NCBI RefSeq assembly: GCF_004360155.1
Contig: NZ_ML178724.1
Span: 628 to 64,627 of the forward strand
DNA: 64,000 bases
From: Paraglaciecola marina
Lineage (GTDB): Bacteria; Pseudomonadota; Gammaproteobacteria; Enterobacterales; Alteromonadaceae
Direction of reading: 5' to 3'
Notes under the pieces: model-generated
What the model saw: only the letters and a program-made list of their open reading frames with translations
The model's database searches: none
What the model was told of the DNA's origin: nothing
Program-made: the position numbers and the translations under genes
Part shown: piece after piece, positions 52,423 through 61,851 of the stretch
Layout: every line of letters starts with the position of its first letter
Position numbering within the stretch: the first letter of the stretch is position 1

Positions 52423-54675
52423 CTATTTCACTTCATTATTTTTCAATATTGCTGTGTGTGGCCCATTACTTCTGAGCTCCACAATCTTTGGTGATAATGT
52501 CTCAATAAAACTATTACCAGTAATTTCAGTAACTGGTTCTCCAACCGTATGTTCAATATTGACGGAAGCAGAGTTCATAAGCTTATTATTTGCAATATGC
52601 GTAACCTGTGAACCGTGCAGGATTACAGATGCAAATGACTTGTTACGACTTCCTTTACCTACGTTTTCTATAACGTTAGCTTCCATCAAAAAGTGAGGAC
52701 CGAATGTACTTTCATCAGTGCCACCTCGGTAAACCTTAGCAATAGCACCTTCTACATTTTCAACAGTATTATTATTGAAATAAATATATTCAGCGTTGTA
52801 AATGCCTAAATCATCAGTTTCTTTATTTAATCGTAAAATATCGCCACTGATATTTTTAAAAGTACTATTTGTGAACTTGATTTCATCAGCAAAACTTCTA
52901 TTACCTGCATCAAACACATGAAATGAGTGATTAACATCTAAATTTTTAATACTAGAGTCATGAATTTCAAGACGGTAATTACGCTGCATGGGTGTTCTTG
53001 AAGTACGAATTAATGTATTTCCAGCAGAGTCTGGCGCTTGTTTACCATCAATAATAAGATCAACTAACTTCAAACTGCCATAATCATTAATATCTACAAA
53101 GGTTGAGCGCCCAGGGTATAAATAGGCTTGACCTTTATTTGCAGCCTTGATCGTGATTGTTTTTGTTAGTTTGATAACCTTAGAAATGCTGTAATCACCA
53201 TCTTCTAACATTAAAATATCACCAGAAGAGGCGTTACTTATTGCATTAAATAGGGCGTTTTCAGCAGGTTTAACTTTTAATATTCGTCCTGAATCAAAGG
53301 CTACTTCGGGCTCGTTTTTTGGATAATAACTAGCCCCAACTGTATCTTTTTGAACTAAAACTAAATCTTTAGAAGCACCAATATTTTTAAGTTGTTCACT
53401 GACTGGATATAGCAGTCCATTTTCAGCTCTTTTCATTTCAATAGAAGTTGGTACAAATCCATTAATGATAGTCGGAGTAGTATTTTTAGTAACTATATTG
53501 TTCTCAAAGTGAATTCCGCTTATATCATCAAAAATTGAAATACCATCAAGATTATCTTTATTAACCACAAGGTTATTTTGGAACTTACTATTAATTGGAG
53601 CTGCACTGCGCTCTGCATCGCTGCCTGCTGCTAAATGAATATGGTCAACGTCAACTAAGGTATTGTTTTCAATTAGCGCATTGTCGACCTGGTGATAGCG
53701 ATTAATTTTTGAGTTAGGAACGCCATTCATAATAGTAAAACCACTACCAAAACGATAACCTGTTAAACCTTCCATATAATTATTACGAATTATTTGGTCT
53801 CGGTTAATTACGCGGATACCACCAGTATGGTCAACACCATTTCCGAGAAACACGTTGCCTTCAACCAAGTTACCATTACCATGACGTAAAGTTAGGGTTC
53901 CCTTAGATTCAAAAAATAGGTTATTTAAAATTTTATTTTTGCCAGATTTATTAGAGATAATTTCTACTTCACCATTACAACGGTCGAAAAAATTGTTTTC
54001 TATCGTGGTAAATGAATTAGTAAGCGAATAGTGGCTAGTACCTATCCGTAAAGTTTCACCACCATTCGAGCCTAAAACGGGGCGAGGGCCAAAATAATTG
54101 TTGTCGATGCGATGATAATTTTCTTGGCTTTCTTCGGTATTTAAGCGCACAGCCATAGTAACACCGGCATTCTTTTTGCCTACCAAGTTGCTATGGTCAA
54201 AGCGGTTATACTTGCCATACATTACAACCCACTTGTCTTGCTCAAACTTTTCAGGGTTACTGAAATTATCCACAACGACTTGAGTTACTCTACTATGATA
54301 TGCCAAGTTATCTTTATCTTGTCTAAAGGAAATTACTTCACCGGTGGGCGTATAACCATCTTTGAATACTAGCCCTGACACAACTAAATATTCGCCAGCC
54401 AACCTTAAGTTTGAAAGGCCAGACAAAAATACTTTTCCAGGGGTTTCAGCTTTTAGTCTTATGGGCGCTTGCTCTGTACCTTTGGCTTTAAATAAAATTT
54501 CAAAGTCTGACCAGGTGCCGTTCGCTAAAATAACTTCATCACCGGGCCGCAATTTTTCAGAGGCCTGTTGATATTCAGTCGGAGTTTTTACTAAATATTC
54601 TTTAGCAAATGTGTCTTGGCTAAATAAAACCACAGCCATATAGGTAAAAACAATTAAGGAAAAACAACGTGTCAT
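52423..54675 (-). CDS. Alginate lyase of family PL6
   Basis: A 750-residue secreted enzyme with a signal peptide (ends TFAKE). Two parallel beta-helix domains can be read, about 25-430 and 450-750, as in AlyGC of Glaciecola. The catalytic region has SNGGETLRIGTS, then KSGKNKILNNLF and GTLTLRHGNGN with the Lys and Arg of the family. It cleaves alginate by beta-elimination; exo or endo action and M or G preference cannot be told. It lies downstream of the TonB receptor but separated by a strong hairpin with a T run. In the 262 bases after its stop, CCACTATTG (52344) and CAATAGTGG (52405) form a wide inverted repeat, perhaps a 3' end structure. Confidence 0.92.
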   Translation of the reverse strand: MTRCFSLIVFTYMAVVLFSQDTFAKEYLVKTPTEYQQASEKLRPGDEVILANGTWSDFEILFKAKGTEQAPIRLKAETPGKVFLSGLSNLRLAGEYLVVSGLVFKDGYTPTGEVISFRQDKDNLAYHSRVTQVVVDNFSNPEKFEQDKWVVMYGKYNRFDHSNLVGKKNAGVTMAVRLNTEESQENYHRIDNNYFGPRPVLGSNGGETLRIGTSHYSLTNSFTTIENNFFDRCNGEVEIISNKSGKNKILNNLFFESKGTLTLRHGNGNLVEGNVFLGNGVDHTGGIRVINRDQIIRNNYMEGLTGYRFGSGFTIMNGVPNSKINRYHQVDNALIENNTLVDVDHIHLAAGSDAERSAAPINSKFQNNLVVNKDNLDGISIFDDISGIHFENNIVTKNTTPTIINGFVPTSIEMKRAENGLLYPVSEQLKNIGASKDLVLVQKDTVGASYYPKNEPEVAFDSGRILKVKPAENALFNAISNASSGDILMLEDGDYSISKVIKLTKTITIKAANKGQAYLYPGRSTFVDINDYGSLKLVDLIIDGKQAPDSAGNTLIRTSRTPMQRNYRLEIHDSSIKNLDVNHSFHVFDAGNRSFADEIKFTNSTFKNISGDILRLNKETDDLGIYNAEYIYFNNNTVENVEGAIAKVYRGGTDESTFGPHFLMEANVIENVGKGSRNKSFASVILHGSQVTHIANNKLMNSASVNIEHTVGEPVTEITGNSFIETLSPKIVELRSNGPHTAILKNNEVK

Positions 54676-54718
54676 AAAGGAGTGCTCTTATCTCTATTAT
54701 TTAGCTTGTTATAAAAGG

Positions 54719-54759
54719 TTAAAAAAAAAGCTCTCTATACTAAACATTACAGAGAGCTC
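54719..54759 (-). terminator. Terminator or attenuator between the TonB receptor and the PL6 lyase
   Basis: Minus strand: AGCTCTCT ... AGAGAGCT with a 14-base loop, followed by nine T. It lies 57 bases after the receptor stop and 44 before the lyase start. Confidence 0.8.
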
Positions 54760-54815
54760 AATATGTATATCAATATGTAAGGCTGAACAAAAATCAAGTT
54801 CAGCCCCGTCTCATA

Positions 54816-57800
54816 TTAATGTTTGTATGTCACACCAGCATAAATACGCGGTCCATACACGTTAACTTCTGAGAAGTTATCAGGTGTTGGGTTAAACTGT
54901 CGCTTTGTCTCGTTAAACAAATTAATCGCTTCAACAGAGAATTTAAGATTGTCATTTAGCTTGTAGCTAACACGAGCTTCATACTGACCTTTATCACCTA
55001 CATATCTCAAGTTTCCGGGAGTAGATACATACTGTTGGAAATATTCGCTTCTGTATTTGTATATCAACTGAGCATTAAAACCACCGTCTTGATAATACAT
55101 TTGAGCAGACGCTACATTCTCTGAAAACCCGAAAATTTCAGCAGCCGGAACAATACCCACTCTTTCAGTGATAGACCCATCAGCATTAATAACATTAGAT
55201 GCACCAAAGTTTGCGTCTTCTACCTCAAAGTCAGAATCTGCCCAGTTGTAACTTATCTTCACCCCCATATTACTTAGTACACTTGGCAAGTATGTAAATG
55301 CATGGGTAGCAGTCATCTCTAAACCGTAAATGGTACTGGTGTCTTCAGTGGTTTGTTGCGTTGTTACTATAGTTTCTAGGTCTTCACCGTCCACGTTAAA
55401 TGTTTCAGTAACAGACGTATTTTCGAACCCACCTTCAAAGCTCTTATAGTAACCACCTAATGCTAAAACAGTATCTTCATTAGGGTACCATTCGATTGCT
55501 AAGTCAGCATTCCATGATGTGAAGGGCTTTAAGTCAGGATTACCATTTGCAGTAGCAGTACCGATAGCTGCGCTGATATCTTCCGCTTCCTCACCATCTT
55601 CAGTTAAACCAGTAAATGCGCGTCCATAGCCTAGGTCTGACGGAGATGGTCTTGATAATGCTCGATAAACCGCACCACGAAGTAATATGTCGTCACTTAT
55701 GTCTACGACTGCATTAAAGCTTGGTAAAATTTCTGAGTAACTGCCTCCGCCTGTAACTTCAACCAATTCACCGGAAACTTCACTAACTGTGATGGCTCCT
55801 TCAGAATTTATGCTCGACTCTAAGGGCCCCCTTAAACCTACAGAAGTAACATCAGTTGTAATATATCGAACACCAAAGTTACCACGTACTGAATAGTCAC
55901 CAATTAGGGTGTCGTAATCAGCTTGTAAGTAAACTGCGAGTGTTTCTTCATCTACATCCACATTAGCCACTGTATCTCTTGGCTCAGGAATAACTGGAGC
56001 TGAACCAATCACAGCTGTCGCTAAACATAGAGGGTCAAAGGTAGCAAATGCATTACCTGTTCCCTGCGATATAACTGCACCACTATCGTCAACGTTAGTG
56101 ATGAGATCTTGTCCGCCGGTAACAGAAGATAAAAACCCACTTTCAGGGAATTTTGAATTTTGGCAGGCTGCTACAGCCTCCGCAATTTGAGCATCATCAT
56201 CATTTGTGAATTCATCTCGAGACCTAGGGTTACTATCAAACTCTAATTTTGAGAAGCGAAGGCCACCTTTAATTTGGCTAATCACATCACTGTCTGCTAA
56301 ATATTGAAAATCAGTTCTAAACGCGCTTACTGTATTATTTCTGAACTGGTTTAAATCTACTCGAGTACGGGCTGCGTCAGCAAAATTATTTGGATTAGTT
56401 ACATCAAAATTTCTAACTTGCATAATCGGAATAAGAGAGCCATTTTGGCCAATTTCGATGGAGGTATTGATGTATCCGCCATCCTCTGCACCCACTACCG
56501 CATTACCAAGAGTATCTGTTGGTTCTGATTGTAAGCGAGTATGATAAAGACTCTCGCGACGCTCCGTTTCTGATACAGAAAGATCAGCTGAGATTGACAA
56601 CACATCACTGACGTCATAAATAAATGAAACACCCCCACCCTTATATTCCTCTAAGCGCTCTAAATAGGTACTAAGTGTTTCAATTCGTTGAAAATTAGTC
56701 CCAGATATTAACGCCCCAGAATCAGATATCACTAAGTCAGTATCAAATTGACCATCACGAACAACGGTTGGGTCATCAAGTCTTTTACTATTAGCAAATA
56801 CCAAATCGTTTCTTGTTTCTTTAAATAAACGCTCTGATACTTCTACATCCACATTCATTTCAAACTTTTCTGTTGGTCTCCATTGCACAGCAGCAAAGTA
56901 AGACTCTCTATCATCATCTGTAATATTTTGACGATATGAGTATGAGCTTGGTGCGAAGACATAAGGCACGCCATCATCGATAGGTAGGCCCGTATCAGGA
57001 TCGATATTGTAATTAACACCGCCATCACCATTATCATTTAAGCCACTATCATCATCATCACAATCATCACCAGTGGTGCTATAAATCCCATAAGGTGTGT
57101 TTGGATCAAGTCGACAATCAGCAAAACCACTAGTTGAGCGGGCTTCTTGCTCTGGATTACTTTTTACATCTTTCTGTACACCAATTGAAAATCCGATTTC
57201 ACCCAACTTATCTGTTTCGTATTGATCAACAAAACTGGCAGTAAGACGAGTACCAAAATCTCGAGCACTGTCGTTTATATCAGCTTCGTCTGGATTCCAG
57301 TTACCTTTTACTTGAGCCTGAAAACGGCGCTTACCATAATCTAACGGTTTAACAGTTTCTAATGAGATTTGACCAGCTACTCCACCTTCAATAAGGCTCG
57401 CTTCTTGAGTCTTGTAAATTGCTATTTTATTAAATAGTTCTGAAGGGAACTGTGAAAAGTTTACTGAGCGGTCACCACTACCATTAGCAGCTTCACGGCC
57501 ATTAAAAACAGTACTACCTAAAAATGGACCTAAACCACGAATTGAAATTTCTGTAGCACCACCTTGCTCTGTATGAGAAGCAGCACCTGTCAAAGTCTCT
57601 AAGGCTTCACCAATAGATAAGGCAGGTAAGTCACCGATGTCCTCTGAGGATAAACCATCAACAATACTGGTTGACAATTTTTTGATATTATTTGAGCTTT
57701 GAATCGTGCCACGGATGCCTTTAACTTGAATAACTTCTAAGTCCTCTTCCGGGGCTTCTGGTGTTTCTTGAGAAGTGGCTGGAAAGGTAACCATGCACAT

Positions 57801-57887
57801 TAGTGCAGTTGCACAAAGACTTTTGGCAAGAACGCTATTTCTATTTGTTGCTAGAAATGCGCTACTAATCTTATTTAGTTTTATCAT
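54816..57887 (-). CDS. TonB-dependent receptor, likely for oligoalginate
   Basis: A 1023-residue outer-membrane receptor with a signal peptide (ends ATSQET). The TonB box region is near VIQVKGIRGTIQSS. The plug has LPALSIGEALETLTGA, ISIRGLGPFLG and VFNGREA; the barrel ends with VNVYGPRIYAGVTYKH, Phe replaced by His at the end. It belongs to the large TIGR01782-like sugar group. An Asp-rich loop (DDCDDDDSGLNDNGDGG, about residue 275) could bind calcium or cation-bridged alginate. I start at ATG 57887 (GAGATC upstream), not at the open TTG 57929. Cargo is inferred from neighbours. Confidence 0.9.
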   Translation of the reverse strand: MIKLNKISSAFLATNRNSVLAKSLCATALMCMVTFPATSQETPEAPEEDLEVIQVKGIRGTIQSSNNIKKLSTSIVDGLSSEDIGDLPALSIGEALETLTGAASHTEQGGATEISIRGLGPFLGSTVFNGREAANGSGDRSVNFSQFPSELFNKIAIYKTQEASLIEGGVAGQISLETVKPLDYGKRRFQAQVKGNWNPDEADINDSARDFGTRLTASFVDQYETDKLGEIGFSIGVQKDVKSNPEQEARSTSGFADCRLDPNTPYGIYSTTGDDCDDDDSGLNDNGDGGVNYNIDPDTGLPIDDGVPYVFAPSSYSYRQNITDDDRESYFAAVQWRPTEKFEMNVDVEVSERLFKETRNDLVFANSKRLDDPTVVRDGQFDTDLVISDSGALISGTNFQRIETLSTYLERLEEYKGGGVSFIYDVSDVLSISADLSVSETERRESLYHTRLQSEPTDTLGNAVVGAEDGGYINTSIEIGQNGSLIPIMQVRNFDVTNPNNFADAARTRVDLNQFRNNTVSAFRTDFQYLADSDVISQIKGGLRFSKLEFDSNPRSRDEFTNDDDAQIAEAVAACQNSKFPESGFLSSVTGGQDLITNVDDSGAVISQGTGNAFATFDPLCLATAVIGSAPVIPEPRDTVANVDVDEETLAVYLQADYDTLIGDYSVRGNFGVRYITTDVTSVGLRGPLESSINSEGAITVSEVSGELVEVTGGGSYSEILPSFNAVVDISDDILLRGAVYRALSRPSPSDLGYGRAFTGLTEDGEEAEDISAAIGTATANGNPDLKPFTSWNADLAIEWYPNEDTVLALGGYYKSFEGGFENTSVTETFNVDGEDLETIVTTQQTTEDTSTIYGLEMTATHAFTYLPSVLSNMGVKISYNWADSDFEVEDANFGASNVINADGSITERVGIVPAAEIFGFSENVASAQMYYQDGGFNAQLIYKYRSEYFQQYVSTPGNLRYVGDKGQYEARVSYKLNDNLKFSVEAINLFNETKRQFNPTPDNFSEVNVYGPRIYAGVTYKH

Positions 57888-57987
57888 TTGTGAGATCTCA
57901 TTTTGCGTTTTGTGTACAGACCAAGGCAATGTAACTAATTGTTAAATACAATGTCAAACAAATATTAACCAATTTTACATTTTAATT

Positions 57988-58049
57988 ATTACCAATATCG
58001 ATTTCATTGGTAATACCAATGCGAGTTAATAAAATGTTACCAATTTGGT
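57988..58049. promoter_or_regulatory. Operator cluster between the TonB receptor and the FadR-type regulator
   Basis: CATTGGTAATACCAATG at 58005-58021 is a near-perfect dyad (odd centre). ATTACCAAT at 57988 and ACCAATTTGGT at 58039 add further arms. The same core, ATTGGT-N3-ACCAAT, recurs before the SDR gene at 59984, pointing to the regulator encoded at 58166. Confidence 0.65.
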
Positions 58050-58165
58050 TTTATCTTAACATCGTGTTATAAAGTGATAGCGTATACCTGTGTACGACAG
58101 TAACAATTAACGATAAACTACGCGTAAGTTATTAATAGTACCTTTCGTAGCATGAGGAACGGAGA

Positions 58166-58897
58166 ATGAAGAACCGGCGGTTATTTTGGAATATTGTCGA
58201 TAAGATAGAATTGTTAATCGATTCGGGGCAATATCCAGCCGGCAGCAGGCTGCCCCCAGAACGAGAACTAGCCGAAAACTTTGAGGTTAGCAGACCTACT
58301 ATTAGGGAAGCTATCATAGCCCTTGAAGTACTAGAACGAGTTGAAGTAAAAACTGGTTCAGGGGTTTACGTTCTTGAAAATACAACCAAACAAGCAGTGC
58401 AACATAATGTCAGCGCATTCGAATTAACCCAAGCTAGAGCCTTAGTTGAAGGTGAAGCAGCGGCATTGGCTGCAACCACTATTTCAGAAGAAGAGTTAGT
58501 TAATTTAAACCGAACTTTGATAGAAATGGAGCAAGGCGTAGACCCTGAAGCCGCAGATAAAGAATTTCATATCATTATATCTACAGCCACCAGAAATAAG
58601 GCGATCTTGCTTGCAGTTAACAACCTCTGGAATATGCGTGAAAGCAGCCCCTCTGTAAAGCTAGCTTATAAAGGAGTGTGTAGCCAAAGTGATAGTAAAA
58701 GATTAGAAGAACATAGAGCTATATACACTGCACTAGAGAACCGTGATGCACAGGCAGCTAGAGCAGCAATGCATTTGCACTTCAACCGGCTCATAAACGC
58801 CTTATTTGAAGCAAGCGAAGCAAAGGCCTTAGAAGAAGTAAGAAAACAAACTAGTGAAACCCGTGATTTATATTCGTTGAATCATCTAGTGTCCTAA
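58166..58897 (+). CDS. GntR/FadR-family regulator
   Basis: A 243-residue regulator. The winged helix at residues 8-72 has YPAGSRLPPERELAENFEVS and RPTIREAIIALE. The C-terminal FCD domain (about 90-230) is all helix with metal-type residues: D/E in ALVEGEAAA and His in EFHIIISTA, EEHRAIY and MHLHFNRL. Effectors of such proteins in uronate clusters are sugar acids such as KDG. It is divergent from the TonB receptor gene. A hairpin (CTCGGTAG/CTACCGAG) at 58909 follows. Confidence 0.9.
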   Translation: MKNRRLFWNIVDKIELLIDSGQYPAGSRLPPERELAENFEVSRPTIREAIIALEVLERVEVKTGSGVYVLENTTKQAVQHNVSAFELTQARALVEGEAAALAATTISEEELVNLNRTLIEMEQGVDPEAADKEFHIIISTATRNKAILLAVNNLWNMRESSPSVKLAYKGVCSQSDSKRLEEHRAIYTALENRDAQAARAAMHLHFNRLINALFEASEAKALEEVRKQTSETRDLYSLNHLVS

Positions 58898-59009
58898 GAT
58901 AACTCCAAACTCGGTAGCCCTTAAAGTTACCTACCGAGACTATCCCCTGTAGTCCGATTCCAGTAATAAATACACCTAATAACTATGCTCTTTAATTTTA
59001 GAATTAAAA

Positions 59010-59032
59010 AAGGCCATATATAATATGGCCTT
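59010..59032 (-). terminator. Terminator of the SDR gene
   Basis: Ten-bp stem AAGGCCATAT with loop ATA, and a T run on the minus strand. Confidence 0.8.
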
Positions 59033-59081
59033 GCAGGGTACAGTAGCTTGATATTCTACTTTTATTATTAATTTTTTTCTC

Positions 59082-59828
59082 TTAAGAGAAAAGCATACCG
59101 CCATTAATGTCGATATTGTTACCAGTCATATAAGATGACTCGTCAGAAGCTAAGAAGCCAACTAATTTAGCTACTTCTTCAGATGTACCTTCTCTCTTAG
59201 CACAGGTATTACCTGCAACCATTGTACGTACGTTATCAGGAGTAAACGTATCGTGGAAACCTGTGCTGATCATACCAGGACATACGCCATTCACACGAAC
59301 ATCAGGACCTAATTCTTTAGCAAGACCACGAGTGAAAGTCATAACAGAACCTTTAGAACTAGCGTAAGCTACAGCACCACCGCCGCCTCCGTCACGACCA
59401 GCTTGAGAAGCTAGTGTTACAATAGAGCTACCCGCTGCTAAATGAGGGATACAAGCTTTAGACATCATGAACAATGACGTCATGTTTAAGTCCATCACGT
59501 TGTTCCAATGCTCAATGCTCATGTCTGCAATTTTGATACGCGCTAATAAACCGCCAGATACGTGAACAAGACAATCAATTTTACCAAAAGTATCTAAAGT
59601 TGCTTTAACGGTAGCATCAACACTTTCTTGATTTGTTAAGTCAGCTTGAAGAGCTAGAGCTTTACAGCCAAGTGCTTCAATTTCTGCAACAGCACTTTCT
59701 GCTGTAGTTTTACTTGAATGGTAAGTAATTACCACGTTTGCACCACGTTGTGCTAATTCGATTGCACAGGCACGACCGATATCTCTACCACCACCAGCAA
59801 CAATTGCTACTTTGCCTTTCATTGTCAT
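59082..59828 (-). CDS. SDR oxidoreductase, probable DEH reductase of alginate catabolism
   Basis: A 248-residue SDR. The cofactor motif is [19 protein letters not shown] is replaced by a VSGG in [12 protein letters not shown]. The catalytic Ser and Tyr-x-x-x-Lys are in [19 protein letters not shown] and YASSKGSV. In alginate clusters of marine bacteria such proteins reduce 4-deoxy-L-erythro-5-hexoseulose uronate (DEH) to KDG. The start is ATG 59828 with GGAGAAC upstream; the frame is open for 49 more codons. An operator like that of the receptor lies 155 bases upstream. Confidence 0.85.
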   Translation of the reverse strand: MTMKGKVAIVAGGGRDIGRACAIELAQRGANVVITYHSSKTTAESAVAEIEALGCKALALQADLTNQESVDATVKATLDTFGKIDCLVHVSGGLLARIKIADMSIEHWNNVMDLNMTSLFMMSKACIPHLAAGSSIVTLASQAGRDGGGGGAVAYASSKGSVMTFTRGLAKELGPDVRVNGVCPGMISTGFHDTFTPDNVRTMVAGNTCAKREGTSEEVAKLVGFLASDESSYMTGNNIDINGGMLFS

Positions 59829-59983
59829 AATGTTCTCCACTGAATCTTCACTAGATAAAATTTTTATTAAACCATAACTGGAAGCCATTAGACATGTTAT
59901 GCAGCCCCATGAAGAAAAAAGACCAGTTAGGTTCCAGTCATAAACGTAACCAATACCACTAATAATGTCAACCAATTATTATC

Positions 59984-59998
59984 ATTGGTCATACCAAT
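59984..59998. promoter_or_regulatory. Operator-like dyad upstream of the SDR gene
   Basis: ATTGGTCATACCAAT differs from the core at 58006 in one central base. A likely binding site of the FadR-type regulator. Confidence 0.6.
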
Positions 59999-60110
59999 AA
60001 TATTTTTGCACCCACCACTTGTTACAAGTTTGTTATAAAAAACAGTAGTGTAGCCTATAGCATAACAAAACTTTTTGACTTATGGAGTACAGATGTTAAT
60101 TAATTGATTG

Positions 60111-60126
60111 TTACCAATATTGGTAA
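60111..60126. promoter_or_regulatory. Second palindrome upstream of the SDR gene
   Basis: TTACCAATATTGGTAA, a perfect 16-bp palindrome made of the same ACCAAT/ATTGGT arms in everted order; followed by another ACCAA. Apart from this and the dyad at 59984, the gap 59829-60209 shows nothing. Confidence 0.55.
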
Positions 60127-60209
60127 TAACCAAATATTCCTTTAAACGTATAATTAAAATTTTTTACTGATAAACTAGCAATAAGTTTAGGAAAAAATAT
60201 TTAATACTT

Positions 60210-60725
60210 GTGATAAACGATACCAAACAAACTTTACGGGCGGGGTTTTTCCGCCGCTTAGCAGCCATGATTTATGACCTCTTGGTGGCTGTAGCAATAG
60301 GGATGTGTGCAGGCCTAATTATGCTAATTTGCTTTTTAGTATTATTTGAATCAAACATAATTAACAAAGGTGGCCATGAACACTTTATGGATCTCATGCA
60401 AGCTTCTGTAATTTACCCAGTGATATTACAAGCCTGGGTGGCTTTTTGGGTCGTAATATTTTTTCTGTGGTTTTGGCGAAATGGTGGACAAACTATTGGT
60501 ATGCGAGCTTGGCGACTCAGATTGTTTAGTACCAATGACAAACCTTTTGGCTATGGTAGGGCTTTGTTAAGATTAATATGCTCTTTAGGTGGATTAGGTA
60601 CTTTACTAGTATTATTTGATGTGAAATCTAAATTATCGTTACAAGACAGGTTAACGAATACCGAGATACTCGTTTTAAGTAAAGATGCTAACCATCATGC
60701 CTCATGGAAAAATATTCAAGAATAG
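60210..60725 (+). CDS. RDD family membrane protein
   Basis: A 171-residue protein. RAGFFRRLAAMIYDLLVAVA is the RDD opening with the Arg and Asp of the name. Three membrane helices follow (about 20-45, 70-95, 125-140), with GQTIGMRAWRLRL and a DRLTNTEIL ending. Function unknown, perhaps ion or proton exchange. The GTG start has no close ribosome site and is uncertain. It is convergent with lptG. Confidence 0.85.
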   Translation: MINDTKQTLRAGFFRRLAAMIYDLLVAVAIGMCAGLIMLICFLVLFESNIINKGGHEHFMDLMQASVIYPVILQAWVAFWVVIFFLWFWRNGGQTIGMRAWRLRLFSTNDKPFGYGRALLRLICSLGGLGTLLVLFDVKSKLSLQDRLTNTEILVLSKDANHHASWKNIQE

Positions 60726-60780
60726 CAAACTACATAGACCAGCAGTTACTAAGGGTCACGTAAGTAATGTGGTACAGTGC

Positions 60781-61851
60781 TTACGTCCTTCGCAATAAAT
60801 AGATTGAATACATAGCAAATACGAAGCTTGGCAGAGCCGCACCTATAAAGGGTGGAAATTGGTAAACACCACTAAGGGTGCCAAACACTTCATTACTCAC
60901 AAAAAATCCAAATCCAGTTAATACCCCCAGAATAACCCTTGCTCCCATAGTTACACTTCTAAGGGGACCAAATATGAAAGACAATGCCATAAGCAACATA
61001 ACTCCCACCGAAACAGGTTGCAGTATTTTACGCCACAAAGCTAACTGATACCGGCTAGGATCTTGGCTACTATTTTCTAAGTAATTGACGTACTCAAACA
61101 AACCTTGAATTGACAGTGCCTCTGGTTTAACAGTAACAACACTCAATTTATCAGGCGTAAGAGTGGAATCCCACACACCTTTTTCTAGTTCGGTATAAGT
61201 AACCTTTTGCTGCTCCAAATAGGTATATTGCACGTCTTCTAGTTTCCACTGTTGCTCTTTGTAAATGGCTTGCTTGGCACTGGTAATTTGTTTCAGTACC
61301 AAGTCATCATCGAATTCATAAATTTTAATATCAATTAAGGTATCTCTGTTCAACACTTGATCTATGCTGACAAAATTTTCACCATCTTTTGCCCAAATGG
61401 TCCGATCTGAAGCAAACAAACTCCCACCAGATATAGCTTGAGTACGTATTTCTTTGGCTTTCGTTTCTGTTATGGGCGCTACCCATTCTCCAATAGACAT
61501 AACAAATAGCACCATTAAAAGCGCAGATTTCATTGCAGAATTGACAATATTCCAGCGACTTTGCCCAGCAGATTGCATCACCACTAATTCACTATTGCTG
61601 GCTAGGACGCCTAACCCTATTAATCCGCCAATTAAAGTCGCCATGGGAAAGAACTGTTCAATTTCTCGAGGTAAACTTAATAATACGTAGATACCGGCTA
61701 CAGTCATGTCGTAACTACCTTTACCTACTTGACGCATTTGTTCAATAAACTTAATTAAAGCACTCAAACCAACCAAAACACTTAAACTCATTGCTGTAGT
61801 GGTTAACAATGTCCTTGCAATGTAAAAGTCTAAAATTTTAAACATTGGCAT
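60781..61851 (-). CDS. lptG: LPS export permease LptG
   Basis: A 356-residue YjgP/YjgQ-family protein of the LptB2FGC transporter that moves lipopolysaccharide from the inner membrane. It has three N-terminal helices, a periplasmic jellyroll (about 130-265) and three C-terminal helices. Motifs: YIARTLLTTT, LPREIEQFFPMATLIGGLIGLG and AQSGQ-like MQSAGQSRWNIV. Its start overlaps the end of lptF by 14 bases. Confidence 0.95.
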   Translation of the reverse strand: MPMFKILDFYIARTLLTTTAMSLSVLVGLSALIKFIEQMRQVGKGSYDMTVAGIYVLLSLPREIEQFFPMATLIGGLIGLGVLASNSELVVMQSAGQSRWNIVNSAMKSALLMVLFVMSIGEWVAPITETKAKEIRTQAISGGSLFASDRTIWAKDGENFVSIDQVLNRDTLIDIKIYEFDDDLVLKQITSAKQAIYKEQQWKLEDVQYTYLEQQKVTYTELEKGVWDSTLTPDKLSVVTVKPEALSIQGLFEYVNYLENSSQDPSRYQLALWRKILQPVSVGVMLLMALSFIFGPLRSVTMGARVILGVLTGFGFFVSNEVFGTLSGVYQFPPFIGAALPSFVFAMYSIYLLRRT

